Below, one piece after another: positions 8,618 through 17,471 of a stretch of 49,920 nucleotides of DNA (within the stretch, counting starts at the first letter, position 1; each line of letters begins with the position of its first letter). A program made the position numbers and the translations under genes. Where the stretch lies: the NCBI GenBank assembly GCA_947258585.1, contig CAMYIZ010000063.1, positions 1-49,920 of the forward strand, given 5' to 3'. The DNA is from an uncultured Haliea sp. (GTDB lineage: Bacteria > Pseudomonadota > Gammaproteobacteria > Pseudomonadales > Halieaceae). Under the pieces are notes generated by a model that made no database searches, was not told the origin of the DNA, and saw only the letters and a program-made list of their open reading frames with translations.

Positions 8618-9673
8618 TCATTGTGTGGTTTGGCTTGGCGTCATTGGTTTCACTGAGTTATAGATCTCCTTTAGTCGCTTCGCACATGCTGCCCATGTTA
8701 ACTCAGTTACCTGTTGTCTAAGTGTGCCAGCGGCTACGGGTGCTCCGAGTAAGGCAGATGCATAACTGGCAATTGCCTTTACATCGTTGGGTGCCACCTC
8801 GCTCAAGACATCGGGATCTGTGAGCATGTCGAGGCTGTGGTTGCGGGTGATGATGACGGGGCAATCTGCGGCCAATGCCTCAAGCGCGGAAATGGGTTGT
8901 ACCTCAGCTTGACTTGGCAGTACGAACATAGAGGCTCCTGCGTACGCGGAAGCCAGAGCTGGGTCGTCGTTGTCGAGCATCCCCAGGTATTGGAACCATT
9001 CGCCACCGAATTGTTGCATGTCATGCAGGTAACCCTTGTACTCCTCTGTGCAGGGACCAATCACCACAAACTGCAGCTTACCCTTTAATGCCCGCAGTGC
9101 AGTCATTTGATTTTTGTAGGGGCTCACAGAGGCAATGTTGAGTGCATACGGGCCAGTGATTCCAAATCGCTGCCGGAAGGCATTCTCATTAGCATCGAAG
9201 AAAGTTTGCTTGATACCGTTTGGCACTACGTACAGCTTGTCTTCAGGGACTCCGTAGCCATCGATTAACATGTCCCGCTCAGCTCGCCCGAGTGCAACTA
9301 TGGCGTTTGCACCTGAAAGCCCGATATGAATATCCTGGTGGTTGGTCTTGAGTGACCAGCCAGACAGGCGAGAGGCGATATTCGAAATGACATTGGCTCG
9401 ACGTTCATCACCTCGGGTCCACGGCGGCTGCAATACGGTGGATAGCACAATGGGAAGCCCCACACTCCGCGCTTGCTCGATAATCCTGTGATTGCCGTTG
9501 ATGGCCGAGAAAACGTGGGCAATGTCGAAATCAGCCAGCTTGTGCTTGCTGTAGTCGAACAGTACGGCGTCGATACCGGCTTCCTGCAGCGCCCTTGTGG
9601 TTTCCACCACTTGGATTTGTAGTCCGCCAACCCGTTGAAACAGCATCGGGTAGTAGAGCATTGCGATTTTCAT
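8618..9673 (-). CDS. Glycosyltransferase family 4
   Basis: A 351-residue GT4 enzyme beginning MKIAMLYYPMLFQRVGGLQI. The glycine-rich GGLQ loop is typical of GT-B folds, and the C-terminal donor domain carries FVLPSQAEVQPISALEALA. The reading frame is open much further upstream, but that extension overlaps the O-ligase gene out of frame. ATG 9673 overlaps that gene's TGA stop as ATGA, which indicates translational coupling and fixes the start. The sugar is unknown. Composition is intermediate between the GC-rich ligase gene and the AT-richer genes downstream. Confidence 0.88.
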   Translation of the reverse strand: MKIAMLYYPMLFQRVGGLQIQVVETTRALQEAGIDAVLFDYSKHKLADFDIAHVFSAINGNHRIIEQARSVGLPIVLSTVLQPPWTRGDERRANVISNIASRLSGWSLKTNHQDIHIGLSGANAIVALGRAERDMLIDGYGVPEDKLYVVPNGIKQTFFDANENAFRQRFGITGPYALNIASVSPYKNQMTALRALKGKLQFVVIGPCTEEYKGYLHDMQQFGGEWFQYLGMLDNDDPALASAYAGASMFVLPSQAEVQPISALEALAADCPVIITRNHSLDMLTDPDVLSEVAPNDVKAIASYASALLGAPVAAGTLRQQVTELTWAACAKRLKEIYNSVKPMTPSQTTQ

Positions 9674-10956
9674 GACGGCCTCCCCGCTGGTACCCTCGGG
9701 TCCGAGCCAACCGTCTCCCATGATCGTCGTAGCACCCACTGTCTCGTCAGTACTATCATCACCATAATGTTGTAGGGAAGGTCGAAGTAAGGCATGGATA
9801 GAAAGGCCCCTCCCACCAGATAGCCTATCAGGCTTACCTTCGCCATTGCGCTCAAGTCTCCGGCCCATTTTGTCTCGGGCTGCTCCGCGCTTTCTTTCTG
9901 TAGCTTGTTTGCGGTTGTGTAGGATGTGATCCAGATCATCAGGAACAGGATAAGCCCTACGAAGCCGTGGTTCCCCAGGATCTGAAAGTAAATGCTGTGC
10001 GCGGCGCGTATGATGGTTTCCCAGCGCCCGTAGAGATCGTAGTAATACTGGTGCTGGTAGCTCATGCCCGCGCCAAAGAAGTTGGTGGTCGCAACGTCCC
10101 AGGCGACGTACCAGGCATTGATCCTTCCCATCGCGGAGGCATCCTCCTGGAATTCCTGGATGGTCGCCATTCGTACCCACCAGTGTTCCGGCATCATTGG
10201 CAGCAGGGCGAGGGCGACGACTATTAACAATAACGTAATAAGACCCTTGCGGGAGCTGTGCCACCAGAATGCCGCGCCCATCGCGCCGAGTGCGAGGAGG
10301 GCCCCTCGTGAATGACTGCCCAAGGCCGCAGCGACCGTCAATAGCATCACAATACTCATGCCATGCCGCATCCATCGTTTCGGTAATTGAATCTGTAGGA
10401 AGTGCAGCATTGGAACGGTAACGATGGCCGCCAGGGCGAAATGATTATTGTCCTCGATAAAACTCCCCGCTGGCCCCCATACTCGATAGTTGCCCGCGTT
10501 AAGCAAGGTGAAAAGCCCTCCTTTGCTTGCCAGCAAGGCCAGGGAGCCAATAGTGACCCAGACATAGGCCATGATATGGAGCTTGCTGTGTAGCAACATC
10601 AGCGTCACGAACGTCATGAGATAGATCTTCATGACGCGGTCCCACATGGCGTAATCGCCAGACGGATCAAACCCGAACAGCCAGGACAGTGTGATCCAGA
10701 TAAAGAACAGCAATAACCACCACACTGGCGCTCCCTGGAACGGGGAGCGGCGTTCTTTGGTGAATAGTAATCCCAGTAGTACGGTAACTCCGGCGATCAT
10801 GGCGACGGGCGCTGAGAACGCAAATCCCCACGAGTACCGGTGTGGATTCATGATCGAAATCCAGGTCCAGTTCATGACGCCCACCCACGGGCGTCTTAGG
10901 GCGATCAACCCGAGCACGACGACGATGGTGATGACGAAAAGGTCACGTAGTGGCAT
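9670..10956 (-). CDS. O-glycosylation ligase/polymerase, exosortase A-associated (Wzy-like)
   Basis: A 428-residue membrane protein with about ten or more hydrophobic helices. The N-terminal pattern RPWVGVMNWTWISIMNPHR and the central FIEDNNHFALA match the exosortase A-associated putative O-glycosylation ligase family (TIGR03097-like), a branch of the O-antigen ligase/polymerase superfamily. It would polymerise repeat units or transfer a glycan on the periplasmic side. It is the first gene of the reverse-strand block, so its promoter should lie in 10957-11177, which also has to drive the divergent sulfotransferase. Its 3' end overlaps the next gene by 4 bp. Family assignment is from remembered motifs. 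Confidence 0.85.
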   Translation of the reverse strand: MPLRDLFVITIVVVLGLIALRRPWVGVMNWTWISIMNPHRYSWGFAFSAPVAMIAGVTVLLGLLFTKERRSPFQGAPVWWLLLFFIWITLSWLFGFDPSGDYAMWDRVMKIYLMTFVTLMLLHSKLHIMAYVWVTIGSLALLASKGGLFTLLNAGNYRVWGPAGSFIEDNNHFALAAIVTVPMLHFLQIQLPKRWMRHGMSIVMLLTVAAALGSHSRGALLALGAMGAAFWWHSSRKGLITLLLIVVALALLPMMPEHWWVRMATIQEFQEDASAMGRINAWYVAWDVATTNFFGAGMSYQHQYYYDLYGRWETIIRAAHSIYFQILGNHGFVGLILFLMIWITSYTTANKLQKESAEQPETKWAGDLSAMAKVSLIGYLVGGAFLSMPYFDLPYNIMVMIVLTRQWVLRRSWETVGSDPRVPAGRPS

Positions 10957-11177
10957 GGCATTTATCGGGCAATGTTGGGCGGCTCAACAAGTAAGTGAAA
11001 TTAGTGCTACCTACTGCGCATCATAGCCGAGTTCTCTTACACGGTGGGGTATAACCTGCCCGGAGTGTGTGCCGGTTGGCAGAAATTTGCGGGGTAGAGC
11101 CGCTGTGCTCGCTTCATGCTTTGCGGCAGCCCCGAAAGCTGTAGAATGTATTCCGAATTCGCTGCAATGCATCGTCT

Positions 11178-12146
11178 ATGGGAAACCGGGGTCAATTATT
11201 GTTGCTGTTTGGGATGCCGCGTTCCGGAACAACCTGGCTCGGCAAACTGTTTGATGCACACCGCCAAACTGCGTATTTGCATGAGCCAGACAGTGTGTCG
11301 CCTAACAGGGAGTGGGGGCTGCTCCTCGCCCCAGGGGCGTCGGATTGCGAGTTTGTGCGCGGGCAGGTACAGCAATGGCTCTCGGCAAACAGTGACAAGA
11401 TAATTGCCTCGCGCCCCTTTTTCCCTAAGGACTACTGCAATCTAGCGAGTTGGTTAGTGTTTCTGGCAACTGCCTCTGGCGCCAAGGTGGTGGGCAAGCT
11501 CGGGCGGCCCGGGCTGTTGAAGCCTCTGCGCCCACAAGCGGACAGAGCCGCGGTGACAGTATGGAAGTCAATAGAGTCGCTTGGCCGTATGGCTGAGATA
11601 AATCGCTGCGTGGGTTCGAAGAGCATCCATATACTACGGCATCCTTGTGGGCATATAGCGTCTACTCTCAAAGGGCAGGATGGGGGCCTTTTTGATGGCC
11701 ATCTCCCGGTATGGGAGGACTGGGAGCTCTACGATAAGCTCATTGAGCAGAGTGGTGATTCCCGCTTCTCCACTGCTGCATTGCGTAACATGACGATAGA
11801 GGAGCGCTTGGTGGTTCGCTGGGGTGTTATGAACGATTACGCCTTAAAGTGGGGGCGGCAGGACGCCAATAACAAAATCATACTCTACGAGGATCTGTGT
11901 GCCCGACCCGCAGAGGTCTTTCGGGAGGTGCTCCAGCATGCGGGACTGCTACCCGATGAGCAGTCACTTGACTACCTCCGTTCATCTACCTCTGCCGATG
12001 ATTTGGCCTATTACAGTAAACAGAAAGTGCCTCTTTTGGCCGCGTACCGTTGGAAGCAGCAGCTACCGCCCGATGTTCAAAAGAGGATTATGGACATGTC
12101 GAGCCTGTTCGATGCGGGTAGCTACTATCGGGATGCAATCTGCTAG
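11178..12146 (+). CDS. Sulfotransferase family protein
   Basis: A 322-residue cytosolic sulfotransferase-like enzyme. Close to the N-terminus, LLLFGMPRSGTTWLGKLF is the 5'-phosphosulfate-binding loop that grips PAPS. SIHILRHPCGHIAS near residue 150 corresponds to the 3'-phosphate-binding strand and helix. In a polysaccharide locus it most likely transfers sulfate to a sugar hydroxyl, giving a sulfated exopolysaccharide; the acceptor is inference. It is transcribed divergently from the O-ligase block. Its stop shares the palindromic CTAG with the stop of the convergent glycosyltransferase gene (both TAG). The start at 11178 gives the normal MxNRGQLLLLFGMPRSG spacing but has a weak ribosome binding site. 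Confidence 0.87.
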   Translation: MGNRGQLLLLFGMPRSGTTWLGKLFDAHRQTAYLHEPDSVSPNREWGLLLAPGASDCEFVRGQVQQWLSANSDKIIASRPFFPKDYCNLASWLVFLATASGAKVVGKLGRPGLLKPLRPQADRAAVTVWKSIESLGRMAEINRCVGSKSIHILRHPCGHIASTLKGQDGGLFDGHLPVWEDWELYDKLIEQSGDSRFSTAALRNMTIEERLVVRWGVMNDYALKWGRQDANNKIILYEDLCARPAEVFREVLQHAGLLPDEQSLDYLRSSTSADDLAYYSKQKVPLLAAYRWKQQLPPDVQKRIMDMSSLFDAGSYYRDAIC

Positions 12147-13348
12147 GCACCAGTGGAAGCTTTATCCGGACCCGAGATACTCGTGAATAACCGGTTCAGA
12201 AGGGCACAGGTATCGTCCCAGTTGAAGCCCTCGGCATAAATCCGCGTGGCTTCACGCTGTGGAAGTGAGGCATGGAGCTTTCTGATGGCGGCGGCAATCG
12301 CTGGTGAGGTGCGCTCTTTGATAAGCAGCCCCGCAGCGGGACTTTTTACCACCTCCGGGGTCCCCCAGACTGCTGTGGCCGCTACCGGGGTGCCGCAAGC
12401 CATTGATTCCAGTAACACATTTGCCCAGCCCTCGCTGCTTGACGCCAGTACGAGAATGTCCGCGCAGGCGTAGATCCTCGCCAGTTCTTGCTGGTTCTGG
12501 TTGCCCAAGAACAGAACCCTGTCCTGAAGCTGAGCCTGCTGTACCTGGCTTCGCAGCGCCGCTTCCGCCTCACCCTCGCCGACCAGCAGCAAGGTCGCAC
12601 CGGGTAGCTCTTCCAGCGCCTCGATCACCAGGTGCTGGCCCTTGAGCTCTATCAGGTTGCCGACGCACAGCAGCACCAACCCTTCCGGCAGGCCCAGCTT
12701 GCGTCGCTGCGCGCTTCGCTCGGTTTCGGACAGCGGCGTGAACAGTTCCAAGTCCACGCCGTTGCGGAGTACGTGGAAGTTCTCTTGCGCTGGCGCCAAC
12801 CGCCGCATTTCCTCGGTGAGCGCCTGGCAGACCCCGATGCAGGCATTCGCTGCTTCCAGGGCCCGCCGGATCAGCCTGCGGGGCAGCCTGAATCGGGGCA
12901 GAAGGGTGATGTCGCTGCCCCGGGCGGTAATCGTTACTGGCACCTTGAGCTCCCGGGCCAGCCAGGTGGCCGCCACACCATCAGGGTAAACATAGTGGGC
13001 ATCGACGAGATCAAACTGCTGACCCTGCCGGGCCAGTGTCTTGCTCAACCTTTTAATAGCCCGGTGGTACAGGTATGGCTGGATATACATGCCGATTCCT
13101 GGAAGCATGAGGTACCTGGGGTGGTGGATGGTGATCCCGGCACGCTGTTCTTCGGGGCTGATCTCGCTGAATTTGCGGTAGCGGCTGAATAGGTGGCCTG
13201 CCAGCGGGAAGTACGGAACAGGTGCCATGACGCTGATTGTGTGCTCGGGGTGGCGGGCCAGAAAGTGTTTGAGTCGGTTTTCAATGAATATGCCGTGTCT
13301 GGGTTGCTTGGCGTTGGGATACAGAGAAGTGACTGTCAGGATATTCAT
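12143..13348 (-). CDS. Glycosyltransferase family 4
   Basis: A 401-residue GT4 enzyme starting MNILTVTSLYPNAKQPRHG, the usual start of WaaB/RfaB-like exopolysaccharide glycosyltransferases. ITARGSDITLLPRF lies in the acceptor half; VGNLIELKGQHLVIEAL and the donor-site region SSSEGWANVLLESMACGTPV lie in the C-terminal half. The frame extends 23 codons further upstream without family similarity, so ATG 13348 is preferred. It is divergent from the next GT4 gene (129 bp between starts) and converges with the sulfotransferase gene, sharing 4 bp. The sugar is unknown. Confidence 0.9.
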   Translation of the reverse strand: MNILTVTSLYPNAKQPRHGIFIENRLKHFLARHPEHTISVMAPVPYFPLAGHLFSRYRKFSEISPEEQRAGITIHHPRYLMLPGIGMYIQPYLYHRAIKRLSKTLARQGQQFDLVDAHYVYPDGVAATWLARELKVPVTITARGSDITLLPRFRLPRRLIRRALEAANACIGVCQALTEEMRRLAPAQENFHVLRNGVDLELFTPLSETERSAQRRKLGLPEGLVLLCVGNLIELKGQHLVIEALEELPGATLLLVGEGEAEAALRSQVQQAQLQDRVLFLGNQNQQELARIYACADILVLASSSEGWANVLLESMACGTPVAATAVWGTPEVVKSPAAGLLIKERTSPAIAAAIRKLHASLPQREATRIYAEGFNWDDTCALLNRLFTSISGPDKASTGA

Positions 13349-13477
13349 TGCGGGTCCGCTGGTTGAGAAAGACCATTGATTGCATTTGCGACTGGGGTCA
13401 CAGATGAAGCCGAGCACTGGTGTACTGTACCTGCAATCACGGCTACCATCAGCATTTGTGAATTCACCCTGGAAATC

Positions 13478-14734
13478 ATGGCCAAATCAATACTTTACAT
13501 CGCCTACCACTTCCCGCCGATCCAGGTGAGCAGCGGTGTCCACCGCACGGTGGCCTTCGCCCGCAGCCTGGTGGCGGAGGGCTGGCAGGTGTCGGTTTTG
13601 ACGGTCAGCGAGGCGGCGTATCCCGAACGCAGCGAAAGTGGACGGCGGCTGGTGCCAGAGGGCGTACGGGTGATCAGGGCCTTCGCCCGTGATACCACCC
13701 GGTATCTGTCCTTTCGCGGCAGGTATTTCGACTGGATGGCCGCGCCGGACAAATGGCACAGCTGGATTCTCGGTGGTCTCTGGTCAGGCCTGCGGGAAAT
13801 CCGTCGCCGTCGCCCCGCGGTCATCGTTTCCACCTACCCCGTCGCCTCGGCCCATGTCATCGCCTACTTGCTGCACCGCATTACCGGGATTCCCTGGGTA
13901 GCCGACTTCCGCGACCCCATGTTGCAGGAGGACTACCCGCCCACCCGCGCCCAGCGCAGGGCCTTTGCCTGGGTGGAGCGCCGGGCGGTGCTTGGCAGCG
14001 CCCGGGTGCTGTTTACCAGCCCCGGCGCGCTGGCCCTGTACCGGGAGCGCTACCCGGAGGTGCCTGCAGAGCGCTGGGTACTGGTGCCCAACGGCTTTGA
14101 CGAGGCCCTGTTTGAGCTGTCCAACGCGGATACCGACAGTCCGGGCGAGCAGGGCAGCCGCCGCATCCTGCTGCACTCTGGTACGGTGTATCCGGATGAG
14201 CGGGATCCGCGGCCGCTGTTCCAGGCCCTGGCGGAGTTGCAGGCGGAAGACCCGGCACTGGTTGCACGCTGGCGTGTCCTGCTGCGAGCCACGGGGCACG
14301 ACCACCTCTTCGCGCCTATGCTGCAGGAACTGGGCATCCAGGACCTGGTTGAGCTCGCCCCGGGGGTTGATTATGTCGCCGCCCTGGACGAAATGCTCGG
14401 CGCGGATGCGCTGTTGCTGCTGCAGGCGGCCAACTGCAATTTCCAGACACCGGCGAAGGCCTATGAGTACATTCGGGCCCGGCGTCCCGTACTCGCCCTT
14501 ACGGACCCCGGCGGTGACACCGCGGCCCTGGTACAGCAGGCGGGTGTGGGAGAGGTGGCGCCCCTGGACGACCCCGCAGCGATCAAGGCTGCCTTGCGTC
14601 GATTCCTGTCCAGGGTGGAAATGGAGGATTTCGCGTTTGCGCCGGTGGAGGAACTCATGCGCTGGTCGCGCCAGCACCAGGCCCGGGGCTTTGTGCGGGT
14701 GCTGGACGATGTGGTTGCGGAGCAGGCAGGCTGA
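13478..14734 (+). CDS. Glycosyltransferase (GT4-like, exopolysaccharide locus)
   Basis: A 418-residue GT-B glycosyltransferase starting MAKSILYIAYHFPPIQVSSG, the sequence typical of a subgroup with YxFPP near the N-terminus. VSTYPVASAHVIAYLL and VADFRDPM follow in the N-terminal domain, and the donor half has FQTPAKAYEYIRARRP near residue 330. A longer open frame (from 13376) adds 34 residues unlike the family; ATG 13478 is the natural start. Its TGA overlaps the ATG of the next gene (TGATG), so it heads a tightly coupled operon running to about 20309: amidotransferase-like enzyme, deacetylase, GNAT-like protein, ACP and hydrolase. Confidence 0.87.
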   Translation: MAKSILYIAYHFPPIQVSSGVHRTVAFARSLVAEGWQVSVLTVSEAAYPERSESGRRLVPEGVRVIRAFARDTTRYLSFRGRYFDWMAAPDKWHSWILGGLWSGLREIRRRRPAVIVSTYPVASAHVIAYLLHRITGIPWVADFRDPMLQEDYPPTRAQRRAFAWVERRAVLGSARVLFTSPGALALYRERYPEVPAERWVLVPNGFDEALFELSNADTDSPGEQGSRRILLHSGTVYPDERDPRPLFQALAELQAEDPALVARWRVLLRATGHDHLFAPMLQELGIQDLVELAPGVDYVAALDEMLGADALLLLQAANCNFQTPAKAYEYIRARRPVLALTDPGGDTAALVQQAGVGEVAPLDDPAAIKAALRRFLSRVEMEDFAFAPVEELMRWSRQHQARGFVRVLDDVVAEQAG

Positions 14735-16527
14735 TGACTACGTCCTTTCCTGAAGTGGATCCTTGCTGGTCGCTGCCGTCCGCGGGCGCTGGGGGTGACG
14801 GGACCGTGCTGGTACTGGAGGCCAGCGCAGCGGCGCCGCGGCAATTGCATCTCTGCAGCGCATCTCTATGGCAGTGTGCCCAGGGTGCGCGCTGGATTGT
14901 CTTCATCATCGGCCGCCCGCGTCCGTTGGGCCAGGATGCTGTTGAGGGCGGCGTGGCGGAGTGGCTGCTGCAGCAGGTCGAACGCGATCCGGAAGGGTTC
15001 TACGCCGGGCTGGCGGGCTTTTTTGCCGCGGTGCTTCTGGACCGGCAGTCGGGGGAACTCCGGCTGTACACGGACCATGTTGGCAGTGTGCCCCTGAACC
15101 TGTACTGCGACGGGGATCGCTGGTGGGTCTCGGATTCGCTCCGGCAGCTGGAGGCCGCGCTGCCGCCGGAAGCGCTGCGGGTTTCCCCCCAGGCAATCTA
15201 TGACTACTGCTTTCACCACTGTATTCCTTCCCCCCGCACCATTTACGAGGGAGTAGTGCGCCTGCCTCCGGGCAGCGAGTTGCGGCTGACCGCGAGCGGC
15301 GCCACGCACAATCGCAACCTGTTCCGCCCGTCCTACGCCTGTAGCGACGAGAGTCCAGAGATGCTGGCGCAGCGCTGTCGCGAAGTGATTGGCGAGGCGG
15401 TACGCCGCAATGCAGGGCCGGATACGGGCGCTTTCCTCAGCGGTGGCCTGGACAGCTCGACGGTGGCGGGTCTATTGGCGGGTCTGCAGCCCGGGGCGCC
15501 AACCTTCTCCATTGGCTTCGATGCCCCGGGCTACGATGAAACCGCCTATGCGCGGATTACCGCGGAACATTTCGCGACGCGGCATCAGGTTCACTATCTG
15601 CAACCCGATGAAATTGCGGCCCATTTCGAGGAGGTGGCAGCCTGGTTCGATCAGCCCTTTGGCAACTCCTCGGCCCTGGCAGCCTACGTCTGTGCCGATC
15701 AGGCCCGTCAGCAGGGCATTGCCACGCTGCTGGCGGGCGACGGCGGGGACGAGATTTTCGCCGGCAACGAGCGCTACGCCAAGCAGAAGACCTTTGAGCT
15801 GTGGGGCAAGGTGCCGGCAGGACTGCAGCAGGGCCTGTCGGCAATGCTGGCGGGCCCGCTGGGCGGCCTGCCGCTGCTGCGCAAGGGCCGGAGTTATGCT
15901 GAGCAGGCGGCTATTCCCCTGCCGGACCGGCTGGATACCTATAACTACCTGTCCCGCTTCCAGGCGGCGGACATGTTCCTGCCCGGGTTCCTCGCCGGGG
16001 TGGATACCGGCGCTCCCCGCCGGGCCAAGCGTGACCGTTTCGCCGCCTGCCCCGTGGAGGACCCGGTGGAGCGCATGATGTACCTGGACTGGAAGTTCAC
16101 CCTCGCGGACAACGACCTGGTGAAGGTGTCGAACATGTGCGCGAAAGCCGGTGTCGAGGTGCGCTACCCGCTGTTCGAGAAGGAGGTGGTGGAATTTAGT
16201 TGCACCGTGCCGGCGCGAGTGAAGCTGCCGCGCGGGCGGCTGCGGGACTTCTACAAACGCAGCTTCCGGGGTTTCCTGCCCGAGCAGACCCTGCGCAAGT
16301 CCAAGCATGGCTTCGGCCTGCCCTTCGGAGTCTGGATGCGTGAGCACCCCGCCCTGCAGGAAATTACCGCCAGCGCATTGGCGGGGCTGAAGCGGCGGGA
16401 GATTTTCCGTCCGGACTTCATTGATACCGCCCTGGAGCACCACCGAACCGGCCACGCCGGCTACTACGGCGAGCTGATTTGGGTCATGGTGGTGCTGGAG
16501 CTCTGGCTGCAGAGCAGGGGGCGCTGA
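14734..16527 (+). CDS. Asparagine-synthase-like protein lacking the glutaminase cysteine
   Basis: A 597-residue homologue of asparagine synthase. The synthetase half looks intact: FLSGGLDSSTVAGLL near residue 234 and LLAGDGGDEIFAGNERY near residue 332 bind ATP and activate a carboxylate. The N-terminal half keeps the general class II fold pattern (FFAAVLLDRQSGELRLYTDH, then VSDSLRQLEA) but begins MTTSFPEVDP. There is no Cys at position 2 and no recognisable HRGPD segment. It therefore should not hydrolyse glutamine in the normal way and may use free ammonia, another amine, or act on its own substrate as beta-lactam-synthetase-type relatives do. Starts coupled to the previous gene; 2 bp separate it from the next. 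Clearly different from the intact paralogue at 421. Confidence 0.85.
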   Translation: MTTSFPEVDPCWSLPSAGAGGDGTVLVLEASAAAPRQLHLCSASLWQCAQGARWIVFIIGRPRPLGQDAVEGGVAEWLLQQVERDPEGFYAGLAGFFAAVLLDRQSGELRLYTDHVGSVPLNLYCDGDRWWVSDSLRQLEAALPPEALRVSPQAIYDYCFHHCIPSPRTIYEGVVRLPPGSELRLTASGATHNRNLFRPSYACSDESPEMLAQRCREVIGEAVRRNAGPDTGAFLSGGLDSSTVAGLLAGLQPGAPTFSIGFDAPGYDETAYARITAEHFATRHQVHYLQPDEIAAHFEEVAAWFDQPFGNSSALAAYVCADQARQQGIATLLAGDGGDEIFAGNERYAKQKTFELWGKVPAGLQQGLSAMLAGPLGGLPLLRKGRSYAEQAAIPLPDRLDTYNYLSRFQAADMFLPGFLAGVDTGAPRRAKRDRFAACPVEDPVERMMYLDWKFTLADNDLVKVSNMCAKAGVEVRYPLFEKEVVEFSCTVPARVKLPRGRLRDFYKRSFRGFLPEQTLRKSKHGFGLPFGVWMREHPALQEITASALAGLKRREIFRPDFIDTALEHHRTGHAGYYGELIWVMVVLELWLQSRGR

Positions 16528-16529
16528 CG

Positions 16530-17471
16530 ATGCTGGGCTACGGCATGTCTCTTGCCGGGCGCTGGGCCGCCCGAGGCAAGCTGTCCATCCTCATCTACCA
16601 CCAGGTGCTGGAGGCATTTGACCCCCTGCGGCCCTCGGAGCCGGTGGCGGAGCGGTTCGACTGGCAGATGGCTCTGCTGGCCCGTCATTTCACGCCCCTG
16701 TCGCTGTCCGACGCGCTGGCTCAGCTTCAGGCGGGGAGCCTGCCCCCCAATGCGGTCTGCGTCACCTTTGATGACGGCTACGCCAACAACCTCACGGTGG
16801 CCCAGCCAATCCTGCAGCGGCACGGCATTCCCGCGACCGTCTACGTGGCGACCGCGTTCAGCGACGGCGCCAATATGTGGAATGACCGGGTGCTGCACCT
16901 GTTTGCCGACAGCGATCGGGCGCGGCTGAAGCTGGGGCAGGCGTCCGTCGATCTGGGAGACTGGAACAGCCGGCGGCAGCTGGCCCAGCGTTGCCTGGAC
17001 GAGCTGAAGTACCTCCCCTGGCAGGAGCGTACGGCGCGGGTCGATGCGCTTTATCGACTGAACGAGATCGCCGAACAGCCACCCCTGATGCTGACCCCTG
17101 AGCAAGTGCAAGCACTTACTAACCTTGGGGTCGAGGTCGGCGCTCACACGGTTCATCACCCCATTCTCAAGCAACTGGCTGCCGCCGAGCAGCGGGGGGA
17201 GATCGAGCAGAGCAGGGCGCAGCTGGAAGCCTGGACGGGTCGCCCGGTGCGTCACTTTGCCTATCCCAACGGGCGCCTGGGCCGGGATCTGGATCAGCAG
17301 ACCCAGCAGCAGGTCCGGGAGGCCGGTTTCGAATCCGCGGTCATCACCAATCCCGGCGTTGCGGTGGCTGGTACCTCGCCCTGGTTGCTGCCCCGCTTTA
17401 CGCCCTGGGACCGGGTGCCGTGGCGGTTCCAGGCGCGCCTGTTGCGCAATCAGCTGGTGCCGACGGCGTGA
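16530..17471 (+). CDS. Polysaccharide deacetylase family protein
   Basis: A 313-residue NodB-homology protein. SILIYHQVL near residue 18 opens the barrel. VCVTFDDGYANN near residue 80 gives the catalytic base and metal-binding Asp pair, and GAHTVHHPIL near residue 204 gives the two metal-binding His. It probably removes N-acetyl groups from amino sugars of the exopolysaccharide, perhaps before the adjacent enzymes modify the freed amine; the coupling to the amidotransferase is inference. No signal peptide is evident, which suggests a cytoplasmic or membrane-associated enzyme acting on a precursor. ATG 16530 lies 2 bp after the previous stop. It is not an obvious member of the XrtA-specific deacetylase family, whose N-terminus differs. 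Confidence 0.87.
   Translation: MLGYGMSLAGRWAARGKLSILIYHQVLEAFDPLRPSEPVAERFDWQMALLARHFTPLSLSDALAQLQAGSLPPNAVCVTFDDGYANNLTVAQPILQRHGIPATVYVATAFSDGANMWNDRVLHLFADSDRARLKLGQASVDLGDWNSRRQLAQRCLDELKYLPWQERTARVDALYRLNEIAEQPPLMLTPEQVQALTNLGVEVGAHTVHHPILKQLAAAEQRGEIEQSRAQLEAWTGRPVRHFAYPNGRLGRDLDQQTQQQVREAGFESAVITNPGVAVAGTSPWLLPRFTPWDRVPWRFQARLLRNQLVPTA

Noticed and set aside
8618-10375. 585-codon version of the GT4 gene
   Set aside because: The extra N-terminal part is out of frame over the O-ligase gene; the ATGA overlap at 9670-9673 marks the real start.
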